This document shows, piece after piece, positions 22,486 to 36,316 of a DNA stretch of 64,000 nucleotides; within the stretch, counting starts at the first letter, position 1; every line of letters starts with the position of its first letter. Source of the stretch: Paratinospora sagittata (taxonomy: Eukaryota > Streptophyta > Magnoliopsida > Ranunculales > Menispermaceae); the NCBI GenBank assembly GCA_035771175.1, contig CM069590.1, forward strand, positions 30,022,821 through 30,086,820, written 5' to 3'. The translations under genes were made by a program, and so were the position numbers. Below the pieces are notes generated by a model. The model ran no database searches. It worked only from the letters and a program-made list of their open reading frames with translations, and had not been told where the DNA came from.

Positions 22486-25400
22486 TTCTACAAAGATCAA
22501 GCTCGAAGAACGAAGACATATCTCATGTCTAATGCATTAGTTTGATCTCTGGTGTGTAGGGTAACCCCTCGATCAATCTCAGCACTAAAACTCTGAAAAT
22601 TGCAAAGTCTTCAAAATCACTTTCGATATAGTATTTCATTTTGAAAAAAATGTTTTCTGAAAGGTTTTAATCATAATTTTAATGAGTTTTGAAATATTTA
22701 AAAGTGTTTAATCTTATATCAAAGTGTTTTGAGTTAATGAAATGGTTCTTTAGCGTCAAAATATTAATTTTTCAAAAATAAGGCTATCCAGCAATTTGCA
22801 CGTCTTAGACTAAAATCTGATATTTCTAACGAGAAAAATGTGGGCACTTCTGCCTGCTCGATTTTTCTATTCCTTCACAGATTTGCCAGGTTATCTTAAT
22901 GGAAATATTCTCTAGGAACACCTAGATGATTCCCATTGTCTCGCACGCCCAAAAAACTTTAGATTGAACAATGTTTTGAATTCAAATCATTTTGTACTAC
23001 TCTTGCTCTTTAACCTTCAACTTCAAATTTTATAAAACACTAATTCTCTGATTTTCAAAAATACAACACGCACGATATTTGCAAGTTAGATTGAGCTTTT
23101 CGAAGAGTTTTTCAAGAGAAGAAAGTAATGAATCTTGCCTTTGCAAAAAAAGGCTTCGAATTGAATCAAAATTGCAATCTGTCTTGATGTTCAGCTAGTT
23201 CTTCATTTTATCCCTTGTGTGCTAAGATTTGCAGAGGCTATCCATTGTTTAAAACTCCAAGTATATGAAGTGGTCTCGGTAAGATAACACATCAAAGAGG
23301 AACACATCACCTGTTTTGCATCAAGAACACATCAAACAATAGCTTTCGAATTCTACAATGATCAAGCTCGAAGAAGGAAGACATATCTCATGTCTAACGC
23401 ATTAGTTTGATCTCTGGTGTGTAAGGTAACCCTCGATCAATCTTAGCACTAAAACTCTGAAAATTGCAAAGTCTTCAAAATCACTTTCGATATAGTATTT
23501 CATTTTTACAAAAATGTTTTCCGAAAGGTTTTAATCATAATTTTAATGAGTTTTGAATTATTTAAAAGTGTTTATTCTTATATCAAAGTGTTTTGAGACA
23601 ATGAAATGGTTCTTTAGTGTCAAAATATTAATTTTTCAAAAATAAGGCTATCCAGCAATTTGCACGTCTTAGAGTAAAATCTTATATTTCTAACGAGAAA
23701 AATGAGGGCACTTCTGCTTGCTCAATTTTTCTATTCCTTCACAGTTTTGCCAGGTTATCTTAATTGAAATATTCTCTAGTAACACCTAGACGATTCCCAT
23801 TGTCTCGCAGTCCCAAAAAACTTTAGATTGAACAATGTTTTGAATTCAAATCATTTTTTAGTACTCTTGCTCTTTAACCTTCAACTTCAAATTTTATAAA
23901 ACACTCATTCTCTGATTTTCAAAAATTCAACACGCACGATATTTGCAAGTTAGATTGAGCTTTTCGAAGAGTTTTTCAAGAGAAGAAAGTAATGATTCTT
24001 GCCTTTGCAAAAAAAGGCTTCGAATTGAATCAAAATTGCAATCTGTCTTGATGTTCAGCTAGTTCTTCATTTTATCCCTTGTGTGCGAAGATTTGCAGAG
24101 GCTATCCATTGTTTAAAACTCTAAGTATATGAAGTGGTCTCGATAAGATAACACATCAAAAAGGAACACATCACCTGTTTTGCATCAAGAACACATCAAA
24201 CAATAGCTTTCGAATTCTACAAAGATCAAGCTCGAAGAACGAAGACATATCTCATGTCTAATGCATTAGTTTGATCTCTGGTGTGTAGGGTAACCCCTCG
24301 ATCAATCTCAGCACTAAAACTCTGAAAATTGCAAAGTCTTCAAAATCACTTTCGATATAGTATTTCATTTTGAAAAAAATGTTTTCTGAAAGGTTTTAAT
24401 CATAATTTTAATGAGTTTTGAAATATTTAAAAGTGTTTAATCTTATATCAAAGTGTTTTGAGTTAATGAAATGGTTCTTTAGCGTCAAAATATTAATTTT
24501 TCAAAAATAAGGCTATCCAGCAATTTGCACGTCTTAGACTAAAATCTGATATTTCTAACGAGAAAAATGTGGGCACTTCTGCCTGCTCGATTTTTCTATT
24601 CCTTCACAGATTTGCCAGGTTATCTTAATGGAAATATTCTCTAGGAACACCTAGATGATTCCCATTGTCTCGCACGCCCAAAAAACTTTAGATTGAACAA
24701 TGTTTTGAATTCAAATCATTTTGTACTACTCTTGCTCTTTAACCTTCAACTTCAAATTTTATAAAACACTAATTCTCTGATTTTCAAAAATACAACACGC
24801 ACGATATTTGCAAGTTAGATTGAGCTTTTCGAAGAGTTTTTCAAGAGAAGAAAGTAATGAATCTTGCCTTTGCAAAAAAAGGCTTTGAATTGAATCAAAA
24901 TTGCAATCTGTCTTGATGTTCAGCTAGTTCTTCATTTTATCCCTTGTGTGCTAAGATTTGCAGAGGCTATCCATTGTTTAAAACTCCAAGTATATGAAGT
25001 GGTCTCGGTAAGATAACACATCAAAGAGGAACACATCACCTGTTTTGCATCAAGAACACATCAAACAATAGCTTTCGAATTCTACAATGATCAAGCTCGA
25101 AGAAGGAAGACATATCTCATGTCTAACGCATTAGTTTGATCTCTGGTGTGTAAGGTAACCCTCGATCAATCTTAGCACTAAAACTCTGAAAATTGCAAAG
25201 TCTTCAAAATCACTTTCGATATAGTATTTCATTTTTACAAAAATGTTTTCCGAAAGGTTTTAATCATAATTTTAATGAGTTTTGAATTATTTAAAAGTGT
25301 TTATTCTTATATCAAAGTGTTTTGAGACAATGAAATGGTTCTTTAGTGTCAAAATATTAATTTTTCAAAAATAAGGCTATCCAGCAATTTGCACGTCTTA

Positions 25401-27672
25401 GAGTAAAATCTTATATTTCTAACGAGAAAAATGAGGGCACTTCTGCTTGCTCAATTTTTCTATTCCTTCACAGTTTTGCCAGGTTATCTTAATTGAAATA
25501 TTCTCTAGTAACACCTAGACGATTCCCATTGTCTCGCAGTCCCAAAAAACTTTAGATTGAACAATGTTTTGAATTCAAATCATTTTTTAGTACTCTTGCT
25601 CTTTAACCTTCAACTTCAAATTTTATAAAACACTCATTCTCTGATTTTCAAAAATTCAACACGCACGATATTTGCAAGTTAGATTGAGCTTTTCGAAGAG
25701 TTTTTCAAGAGAAGAAAGTAATGATTCTTGCCTTTGCAAAAAAAGGCTTCGAATTGAATCAAAATTGCAATCTGTCTTGATGTTCAGCTAGTTCTTCATT
25801 TTATCCCTTGTGTGCGAAGATTTGCAGAGGCTATCCATTGTTTAAAACTCTAAGTATATGAAGTGGTCTCGATAAGATAACACATCAAAAAGGAACACAT
25901 CACCTGTTTTGCATCAAGAACACATCAAACAATAGCTTTCGAATTCTACAAAGATCAAGCTCGAAGAACGAAGACATATCTCATGTCTAATGCATTAGTT
26001 TGATCTCTGGTGTGTAGGGTAACCCCTCGATCAATCTCAGCACTAAAACTCTGAAAATTGCAAAGTCTTCAAAATCACTTTCGATATAGTATTTCATTTT
26101 GAAAAAAATGTTTTCTGAAAGGTTTTAATCATAATTTTAATGAGTTTTGAAATATTTAAAAGTGTTTAATCTTATATCAAAGTGTTTTGAGTTAATGAAA
26201 TGGTTCTTTAGCGTCAAAATATTAATTTTTCAAAAATAAGGCTATCCAGCAATTTGCACGTCTTAGACTAAAATCTGATATTTCTAACGAGAAAAATGTG
26301 GGCACTTCTGCCTGCTCGATTTTTCTATTCCTTCACAGATTTGCCAGGTTATCTTAATGGAAATATTCTCTAGGAACACCTAGATGATTCCCATTGTCTC
26401 GCACGCCCAAAAAACTTTAGATTGAACAATGTTTTGAATTCAAATCATTTTGTACTACTCTTGCTCTTTAACCTTCAACTTCAAATTTTATAAAACACTA
26501 ATTCTCTGATTTTCAAAAATACAACACGCACGATATTTGCAAGTTAGATTGAGCTTTTCGAAGAGTTTTTCAAGAGAAGAAAGTAATGAATCTTGCCTTT
26601 GCAAAAAAAGGCTTTGAATTGAATCAAAATTGCAATCTGTCTTGATGTTCAGCTAGTTCTTCATTTTATCCCTTGTGTGCTAAGATTTGCAGAGGCTATC
26701 CATTGTTTAAAACTCCAAGTATATGAAGTGGTCTCGGTAAGATAACACATCAAAGAGGAACACATCACCTGTTTTGCATCAAGAACACATCAAACAATAG
26801 CTTTCGAATTCTACAATGATCAAGCTCGAAGAAGGAAGACATATCTCATGTCTAACGCATTAGTTTGATCTCTGGTGTGTAAGGTAACCCTCGATCAATC
26901 TTAGCACTAAAACTCTGAAAATTGCAAAGTCTTCAAAATCACTTTCGATATAGTATTTCATTTTTACAAAAATGTTTTCCGAAAGGTTTTAATCATAATT
27001 TTAATGAGTTTTGAATTATTTAAAAGTGTTTATTCTTATATCAAAGTGTTTTGAGACAATGAAATGGTTCTTTAGTGTCAAAATATTAATTTTTCAAAAA
27101 TAAGGCTATCCAGCAATTTGCACGTCTTAGAGTAAAATCTTATATTTCTAACGAGAAAAATGAGGGCACTTCTGCTTGCTCAATTTTTCTATTCCTTCAC
27201 AGTTTTGCCAGGTTATCTTAATTGAAATATTCTCTAGTAACACCTAGACGATTCCCATTGTCTCGCAGTCCCAAAAAACTTTAGATTGAACAATGTTTTG
27301 AATTCAAATCATTTTTTAGTACTCTTGCTCTTTAACCTTCAACTTCAAATTTTATAAAACACTCATTCTCTGATTTTCAAAAATTCAACACGCACGATAT
27401 TTGCAAGTTAGATTGAGCTTTTCGAAGAGTTTTTCAAGAGAAGAAAGTAATGATTCTTGCCTTTGCAAAAAAAGGCTTCGAATTGAATCAAAATTGCAAT
27501 CTGTCTTGATGTTCAGCTAGTTCTTCATTTTATCCCTTGTGTGCGAAGATTTGCAGAGGCTATCCATTGTTTAAAACTCTAAGTATATGAAGTGGTCTCG
27601 ATAAGATAACACATCAAAAAGGAACACATCACCTGTTTTGCATCAAGAACACATCAAACAATAGCTTTCGAA
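22486..27672. repeat. Dimer higher-order repeat, 1,729 bp x 3 (monomers 27-32)
   Basis: Dimers start at 22486, 24215 and 25944, each exactly 1,729 bp (865 + 864). The first monomer of each pair has tgaaatatt, gagttaatg, tagcgtc, ctgcctgctcg, cacagatttgcc, ctaggaacacc, cactaattc and aatgaatcttg. The second has gaaggaagac, tctaacgc, the one-base-shorter gtaaccctcg, gagacaatg, agagtaaaatc, gagggcac, ctcaattttt and tagacgattcc. By eye the three pairs are nearly identical; one visible difference is ggcttcgaattg in the first pair against ggctttgaattg in the other two. This is the clearest tandem higher-order repeat of low order in the window and looks recent. Confidence 0.9.
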
Positions 27673-30600
27673 TTCTACAAAGATCAAGCTCGAAGAACGA
27701 AGACATATCTCATGTCTAATGCATTAGTTTGATCTCTGGTGTGTAGGGTAACCCCTCGATCAATCTCAGCACTAAAACTCTGAAAATTGCAAAGTCTTCA
27801 AAATCACTTTCGATATAGTATTTCATTTTGAAAAAAAATGTTTTCTGAAAGGTTTTAATCATAATTTTAATGAGTTTTGAAATATTTAAAAGTGTTTAAT
27901 CTTATATCAAAGTGTTTTGAGTTAATGAAATGGTTCTTTAGCGTCAAAATATTAATTTTTCAAAAATAAGGCTATCCAGCAATTTGCACGTCTTAGACTA
28001 AAATCTGATATTTCTAACGAGAAAAATGTGGGCACTTCTGCTTGCTCGATTTTTCTATTCCTTCACAGTTTTGCCAGGTTATTTTAATTGAAATATTCTC
28101 TAGTAACACTTAGATGATTCCCTTTGTCTCGCAGTCCCAAAAAACTTTATATTGAACAATGTTTTGAATTCAAATCATTTTTTAGTACTCTTGCTCTTTA
28201 ACCTTCAACTTCAAATTTTATAAAACACTCATTCTCTGATTTTCAAAAATTCAACACGCACGATATTTGCAAGTTAGATTGAGCTTTTCGAAGAGTTTTT
28301 CAAGAGAAGAAAGTAATGATTCTTGCCTTTGCAAAAAAAAGCTTCGAAATGAATCAAAATTGCAATCTGTCTTGATGTTCAGCTAGTTCTTCATTTTATC
28401 CCTTGTGTGCTAAGATTTGCAGAGGCTATCCATTGTTTAAAACTCCAAGTATATGAAGTGGTCTCGGTAAGATAACACATCAAAGAGGAACACATCACCT
28501 GTTTTGCATCAAGAACACATCAAACAATAGCTTTCGAATTCTACAATGATCAAGCTCGAAGAAGGAAGACATATCTCATGTCTAACGCATTAGTTTGATC
28601 TCTGGTGTGTAAGGTAACCCTCGATCAATCTTAGCACTAAAACTCTGAAAATTGCAAAGTCTTCAAAATCACTTTCGATATAGTATTTCATTTTGAAAAA
28701 AATGTTTTCTGAAAGGTTTTAATCATAATTTTAATGAGTTTTGAATTATTTAAAAGTGTTTATTCTTATATCAAAGTGTTTTGAGTCAATGAAATGGTTC
28801 TTTAGTGTCAAAATATTAATTTTTCAAAAATAAGGCTATCCAGCAATTGGCACGTCTTAGACTAAAATCTGATATTTCTAACGAGAAAAATGTGGGCACT
28901 TCTGCCTGCTCGATTTTTCTATTCCTTCACAGATTTGCCAGGTTATCTTAATGGAAATATTCTCTAGGAACACCTAGATGATTCCCATTGTCTCGCACGC
29001 CCAAAAAACTTTAGATTGAACAATGTTTTGAATTCAAATCATTTTGTACTACTCTTGCTCTTTAACCTTCAACTTCAAATTTTATAAAACACTAATTCTC
29101 TGATTTTCAAAAATACAACACGCACGATATTTGCAAGTTAGATTGAGCTTTTCGAAGAGTTTTTCAAGAGAAGAAAGTAATGAATCTTGCCTTTGCAAAA
29201 AAAGGCTTTGAATTGAATCAAAATTGCAATCTGTCTTGATGTTCAGCTAGTTCTTCATTTTATCCCTTGTGTGCTAAGATTTGCAGAGGCTATCCATTGT
29301 TTAAAACTCCAAGTATATGAAGTGGTCTCGGTAAGATAACACATCAAAGAGGAACACATCACCTGTTTTGCATCAAGAACACATCAAACAATAGCTTTCG
29401 AATTCTACAATGATCAAGCTCGAAGAAGGAAGACATATCTCATGTCTAACGCATTAGTTTGATCTCTGGTGTGTAAGGTAACCCTCGATCAATCTTAGCA
29501 CTAAAACTCTGAAAATTGCAAAGTCTTCAAAATCACTTTCGATATAGTATTTCATTTTTACAAAAATGTTTTCCGAAAGGTTTTAATCATAATTTTAATG
29601 AGTTTTGAATTATTTAAAAGTGTTTATTCTTATATCAAAGTGTTTTGAGACAATGAAATGGTTCTTTAGTGTCAAAATATTAATTTTTCAAAAATAAGGC
29701 TATCCAGCAATTTGCACGTCTTAGAGTAAAATCTTATATTTCTAACGAGAAAAATGAGGGCACTTCTGCTTGCTCAATTTTTCTATTCCTTCACAGTTTT
29801 GCCAGGTTATCTTAATTGAAATATTCTCTAGTAACACCTAGACGATTCCCATTGTCTCGCAGTCCCAAAAAACTTTAGATTGAACAATGTTTTGAATTCA
29901 AATCATTTTTTAGTACTCTTGCTCTTTAACCTTCAACTTCAAATTTTATAAAACACTCATTCTCTGATTTTCAAAAATTCAACACGCACGATATTTGCAA
30001 GTTAGATTGAGCTTTTCGAAGAGTTTTTCAAGAGAAGAAAGTAATGATTCTTGCCTTTGCAAAAAAAGGCTTCGAATTGAATCAAAATTGCAATCTGTCT
30101 TGATGTTCAGCTAGTTCTTCATTTTATCCCTTGTGTGCGAAGATTTGCAGAGGCTATCCATTGTTTAAAACTCTAAGTATATGAAGTGGTCTCGATAAGA
30201 TAACACATCAAAAAGGAACACATCACCTGTTTTGCATCAAGAACACATCAAACAATAGCTTTCGAATTCTACAAAGATCAAGCTCGAAGAACGAAGACAT
30301 ATCTCATGTCTAATGCATTAGTTTGATCTCTGGTGTGTAGGGTAACCCCTCGATCAATCTCAGCACTAAAACTCTGAAAATTGCAAAGTCTTCAAAATCA
30401 CTTTCGATATAGTATTTCATTTTGAAAAAAAATGTTTTCTGAAAGGTTTTAATCATAATTTTAATGAGTTTTGAAATATTTAAAAGTGTTTAATCTTATA
30501 TCAAAGTGTTTTGAGTTAATGAAATGGTTCTTTAGCGTCAAAATATTAATTTTTCAAAAATAAGGCTATCCAGCAATTTGCACGTCTTAGACTAAAATCT

Positions 30601-31995
30601 GATATTTCTAACGAGAAAAATGTGGGCACTTCTGCTTGCTCGATTTTTCTATTCCTTCACAGTTTTGCCAGGTTATTTTAATTGAAATATTCTCTAGTAA
30701 CACTTAGATGATTCCCTTTGTCTCGCAGTCCCAAAAAACTTTATATTGAACAATGTTTTGAATTCAAATCATTTTTTAGTACTCTTGCTCTTTAACCTTC
30801 AACTTCAAATTTTATAAAACACTCATTCTCTGATTTTCAAAAATTCAACACGCACGATATTTGCAAGTTAGATTGAGCTTTTCGAAGAGTTTTTCAAGAG
30901 AAGAAAGTAATGATTCTTGCCTTTGCAAAAAAAAGCTTCGAAATGAATCAAAATTGCAATCTGTCTTGATGTTCAGCTAGTTCTTCATTTTATCCCTTGT
31001 GTGCTAAGATTTGCAGAGGCTATCCATTGTTTAAAACTCCAAGTATATGAAGTGGTCTCGGTAAGATAACACATCAAAGAGGAACACATCACCTGTTTTG
31101 CATCAAGAACACATCAAACAATAGCTTTCGAATTCTACAATGATCAAGCTCGAAGAAGGAAGACATATCTCATGTCTAACGCATTAGTTTGATCTCTGGT
31201 GTGTAAGGTAACCCTCGATCAATCTTAGCACTAAAACTCTGAAAATTGCAAAGTCTTCAAAATCACTTTCGATATAGTATTTCATTTTGAAAAAAATGTT
31301 TTCTGAAAGGTTTTAATCATAATTTTAATGAGTTTTGAATTATTTAAAAGTGTTTATTCTTATATCAAAGTGTTTTGAGTCAATGAAATGGTTCTTTAGT
31401 GTCAAAATATTAATTTTTCAAAAATAAGGCTATCCAGCAATTGGCACGTCTTAGACTAAAATCTGATATTTTTAACGAGAAAAATGTGGGCACTTCTGCT
31501 TGCTCGATTTTTCTATTCCTTCACAGTTTTGCCAGGTTATTTTAATTGAAATATTCTCTAGTAACATTTAGATGATTCCCATTGTCTCGCAGTCCCAAAA
31601 AACTTTAGATTGAACAATGTTTTGAATTCAAATCATTTTTTAGTACTCTTGCTCTTTAACCTTCAACTTCAAATTTTATAAAACACTCATTCTCTGATTT
31701 TCAAATATTCAACACGCACGATATTTGCAAGTTAGATTGAGCTTTTCGAAGAGTTTCTCAAGAGAAGAAAGTAATGATTCTTGCCTTTGCAAAAAAGGCT
31801 TCGAAATAAATCAAAATTGCAATCTGTCTTGATGTTCAGCTAGTTCTTCATTTTATCCCTTGTGTGCGAAGATTTGCAGAGGCTATCCATTGTTTAAAAC
31901 TCTAAGTATATGAAGTGGTCTCGATAAGATAACACATCAAAAAGGAACACATCACCTGTTTTGCATCAAGAACACATCAAACAATAGCTTTCGAA
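27673..31995. repeat. Second trimer duplication, 2,594 bp period (monomers 33-37)
   Basis: Monomers start at 27673, 28539, 29403, 30267 and 31133 (866, 864, 864, 866 and 863 bp). The copies at 27673 and 30267 match, sharing an eighth A in tgaaaaaaaatg, cacttagatg, ccctttgtc, tatattgaac and aaaaagcttcg. The copies at 26809 and 29403 match as well. The first halves at 28539 and 31133 match. The repeated tract is therefore three monomers with offset 2,594 bp, starting in the second half of the monomer at 25944. The copies at 28539 and 31133 are chimeric: they share a 5' half and then diverge to different subtypes. Confidence 0.86.
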
Positions 31996-34900
31996 TTCTA
32001 CAATGATCAAGCTCGAAGAACGAAGACATATCTCATGTCTAATGCATTAGTTTGATCTCTGGTGTGTACGGTAACCCCTCGATCAATCTCAGCACTAAAA
32101 CTCTGAAAATTGCAAAGTCTTCAAAATCACTTTCGATATAGTATTTCATTTTGAAAAAAATGTTTTCTGAAACGTTTCAATCATAATTTTAATGAGTTTT
32201 GAAATATTTAAAAGTGTTTAATCTTATATCAAAGTGTTTTGAGTCAATGAAATGGTTCTTTAGTGTCAAAATATTAATTTTTCAAAAATAAGGCTATCCA
32301 GCAATTGGCACGTCTTAGACTAAAATCTGATATTTCTAACGAGAAAAATGTGGGCACTTCTGCTTGCTCGATTTTTCTATTCCTTCACAGTTTTACCAGG
32401 TTATTTTAATTGAAATATTCTCTAGTAACACTTAGATGATTCCCTTTGTCTCGCAGTCCCAAAAAACTTTATATTGAACAATGTTTTGAATTCAAATCAT
32501 TTTTTAGTACTCTTGCTCTTTAACCTTCAACTTCAAATTTTATAAAACACTCATTCTCTGATTTTCAAATATTCAACACGCACGATATTTGCAAGTTAGA
32601 TTGAGCTTTTCGAAGAGTTTCTCAAGAGAAGAAAGTAATGATTCTTGCCTTTGCAAAAAAGGCTTCGAAATAAATCAAAATTGCAATCTGTCTTGATGTT
32701 CAGCTAGTTCTTCATTTTATCCCTTGTGTGCGAAGATTTGCAGAGGCTATCCATTGTTTAAAACTCTAAGTATATGAAGTGGTCTCGATAAGATAACACA
32801 TCAAAAAGGAACACATCACCTGTTTTGCATCAAGAACACATCAAACAATAGCTTTCGAATTCTACAATGATCAAGCTCGAAGAACGAAGACATATCTCAT
32901 GTCTAATGCATTAGTTTGATCTCTGGTGTGTACGGTAACCCCTCGATCAATCTCAGCACTAAAACTCTGAAAATTGCAAAGTCTTCAAAATCACTTTCGA
33001 TATAGTATTTCATTTTGAAAAAAATGTTTTCTGAAACGTTTCAATCATAATTTTAATGAGTTTTGAAATATTTAAAAGTGTTTAATCTTATATCAAAGTG
33101 TTTTGAGTCAATGAAATGGTTCTTTACTGTCAAAATATTAATTTTTCAAAAATAAGGCTATCCAGCAATTGGCACGTCTTAGACTAAAATCTGATATTTC
33201 TAACGAGAAAAATGTGGGCACTTCTGCTTGCTCGATTTTTCTATTCCTTCACAGTTTTACCAGGTTATTTTAATTGAAATATTCTCTAGTAACACTTAGA
33301 TGATTCCCTTTGTCTCGCAGTCCCAAGAAACTTTATATTGAACAATGTTTTGAATTCAAATCATTTTTTAGTACTCTTGCTCTTTAACCTTCAACTTCAA
33401 ATTTTATAAAACACTCATTCTCTGATTTTCAAAAATTCAACACGCACGATATTTGCAAGTTAGATTGAGCTTTTCGAAGAGTTTCTCAAGAGAAGAAAGT
33501 AATGATTCTTGCCTTTGCAAAAAAAGCTTCGAAATAAATCAAAATTGCAATCTGTCTTGATGTTCAGCTAGTTCTTCATTTTATCCCTTGTGTGCGAAGA
33601 TTTGCAGAGGCTATCCATTGTTTAAAACTCTAAGTATATGAAGTGGTCTCGATAAGATAACACATCAAAAAGGAACACATCACCTGTTTTGCATCAAGAA
33701 CACATCAAACAATAGCTTTTGAATTCTACAATGATCAAGCTCGAAGAACGAAGACATATCTCATGTCTAATGCATTAGTTTGATCTCTGGTGTGTACGGT
33801 AACCCCTCGATCAATCTCAGCACTAAAACTCTGAAAATTGCAAAGTCTTCAAAATCACTTTCGATATAGTATTTCATTTTGAAAAAAATGTTTTCTGAAA
33901 CGTTTCAATCATAATTTTAATGAGTTTTGAAATATTTAAAAGTGTTTAATCTTATATCAAAGTGTTTTGAGTCAATGAAATGGTTCTTTAGTGTCAAAAT
34001 ATTAATTTTTCAAAAATAAGGCTATCCAGCAATTGGCACGTCTTAGACTAAAATCTGATATTTCTAACGAGAAAAATGTGGGCACTTCTGCTTGCTCGAT
34101 TTTTCTATTCCTTCACAGTTTTACCAGGTTATTTTAATTGAAATATTCTCTAGTAACACTTAGATGATTCCCTTTGTCTCGCAGTCCCAAAAAACTTTAT
34201 ATTGAACAATGTTTTGAATTCAAATCATTTTTTAGTACTCTTGCTCTTTAACCTTCAACTTCAAATTTTATAAAACACTCATTCTCTGATTTTCAAATAT
34301 TCAACACGCACGATATTTGCAAGTTAGATTGAGCTTTTCGAAGAGTTTCTCAAGAGAAGAAAGTAATGATTCTTGCCTTTGCAAAAAAGGCTTCGAAATA
34401 AATCAAAATTGCAATCTGTCTTGATGTTCAGCTAGTTCTTCATTTTATCCCTTGTGTGCGAAGATTTGCAGAGGCTATCCATTGTTTAAAACTCTAAGTA
34501 TATGAAGTGGTCTCGATAAGATAACACATCAAAAAGGAACACATCACCTGTTTTGCATCAAGAACACATCAAACAATAGCTTTCGAATTCTACAATGATC
34601 AAGCTCGAAGAACGAAGACATATCTCATGTCTAATGCATTAGTTTGATCTCTGGTGTGTACGGTAACCCCTCGATCAATCTCAGCACTAAAACTCTGAAA
34701 ATTGCAAAGTCTTCAAAATCACTTTCGATATAGTATTTCATTTTGAAAAAAATGTTTTCTGAAACGTTTCAATCATAATTTTAATGAGTTTTGAAATATT
34801 TAAAAGTGTTTAATCTTATATCAAAGTGTTTTGAGTCAATGAAATGGTTCTTTACTGTCAAAATATTAATTTTTCAAAAATAAGGCTATCCAGCAATTGG

Positions 34901-35451
34901 CACGTCTTAGACTAAAATCTGATATTTCTAACGAGAAAAATGTGGGCACTTCTGCTTGCTCGATTTTTCTATTCCTTCACAGTTTTACCAGGTTATTTTA
35001 ATTGAAATATTCTCTAGTAACACTTAGATGATTCCCTTTGTCTCGCAGTCCCAAGAAACTTTATATTGAACAATGTTTTGAATTCAAATCATTTTTTAGT
35101 ACTCTTGCTCTTTAACCTTCAACTTCAAATTTTATAAAACACTCATTCTCTGATTTTCAAAAATTCAACACGCACGATATTTGCAAGTTAGATTGAGCTT
35201 TTCGAAGAGTTTCTCAAGAGAAGAAAGTAATGATTCTTGCCTTTGCAAAAAAAGCTTCGAAATAAATCAAAATTGCAATCTGTCTTGATGTTCAGCTAGT
35301 TCTTCATTTTATCCCTTGTGTGCGAAGATTTGCAGAGGCTATCCATTGTTTAAAACTCTAAGTATATGAAGTGGTCTCGATAAGATAACACATCAAAAAG
35401 GAACACATCACCTGTTTTGCATCAAGAACACATCAAACAATAGCTTTCGAA
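31996..35451. repeat. Dimer higher-order repeat, 1,728 bp x 2 (monomers 38-41)
   Basis: Dimers start at 31996 and 33724. All four monomers carry gtgtacggtaacc, gaaacgtttcaatc, ttttaccagg, ccctttgtc and gaaataaatc, a set found together only here. The second member of each pair (32860 and 34588) adds tttactgtc, cccaagaaac and aaaaaaagcttcg. The first members have ttcaaatattc and aaaaaaggcttcg. The pairs are almost identical; one difference is gcttttgaattc at the end of the copy at 32860. The gaaacgtttc change creates a perfect 10-bp palindrome in this block. Confidence 0.9.
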
Positions 35452-36316
35452 TTCTACAATGATCAAGCTCGAAGAACGAAGACATATCTCATGTCTAATG
35501 CATTAGTTTGATCTCTGGTGTGTACGGTAACCCCTCGATCAATCTCAGCACTAAAACTCTGAAAATTGCAAAGTCTTCAAAATCACTTTCGATATAGTAT
35601 TTCATTTTGAAAAAAATGTTTTCTGAAACGTTTCAATCATAATTTTAATGAGTTTTGAAATATTTAAAAGTGTTTAATCTTATATCAAAGTGTTTTGAGT
35701 CAATGAAATGGTTCTTTAGTGTCAAAATATTAATTTTTCAAAAATAAGGCTATCCAGCAATTGGCACGTCTTAGACTAAAATCTGATATTTCTAACGAGA
35801 AAAATGTGGGCACTTCTGCTTGCTCGATTTTTCTATTCCTTCACAGTTTTACCAGGTTATTTTAATTGAAATATTCTCTAGTAACACTTAGATGATTCCC
35901 TTTGTCTCGCAGTCCCAAAAAACTTTATATTGAACAATGTTTTGAATTCAAATCATTTTTTAGTACTCTTGCTCTTTAACCTTCAACTTCAAATTTTATA
36001 AAACACTCATTCTCTGATTTTCAAAAATTCAACACGCACGATATTTGCAAGTTAGATTGAGCTTTTCGAAGAGTTTCTCAAGAGAAGAAAGTAATGATTC
36101 TTGCCTTTGCAAAAAAAGGCTTCGAAATGAATCAAAATTGCAATCTGTCTTGATGTTCAGCTAGTTCTTCATTTTATCCCTTGTGTGCTAAGATTTGCAG
36201 AGGCTATCCATTGTTTAAAACTCCAAGTATATGAAGTGGTCTCGGTAAGATAACACATCAAAGAGGAACACATCACCTGTTTTGCATCAAGAACACATCA
36301 AACAATAGCTTTCGAA
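35452..36316. repeat. Chimeric monomer 42
   Basis: This 865-bp copy begins as the third unit of the preceding dimer series (gtgtacggtaacc, gaaacgtttcaatc, ttttaccagg). It then switches to the next block's type in its last third (aaaaaaaggcttcgaaatgaatc, gtgctaaga, actccaag, ctcggtaag). The join lies between ttttaccagg near 35846 and the ggcttcgaaatg stretch near 36117. Confidence 0.82.
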
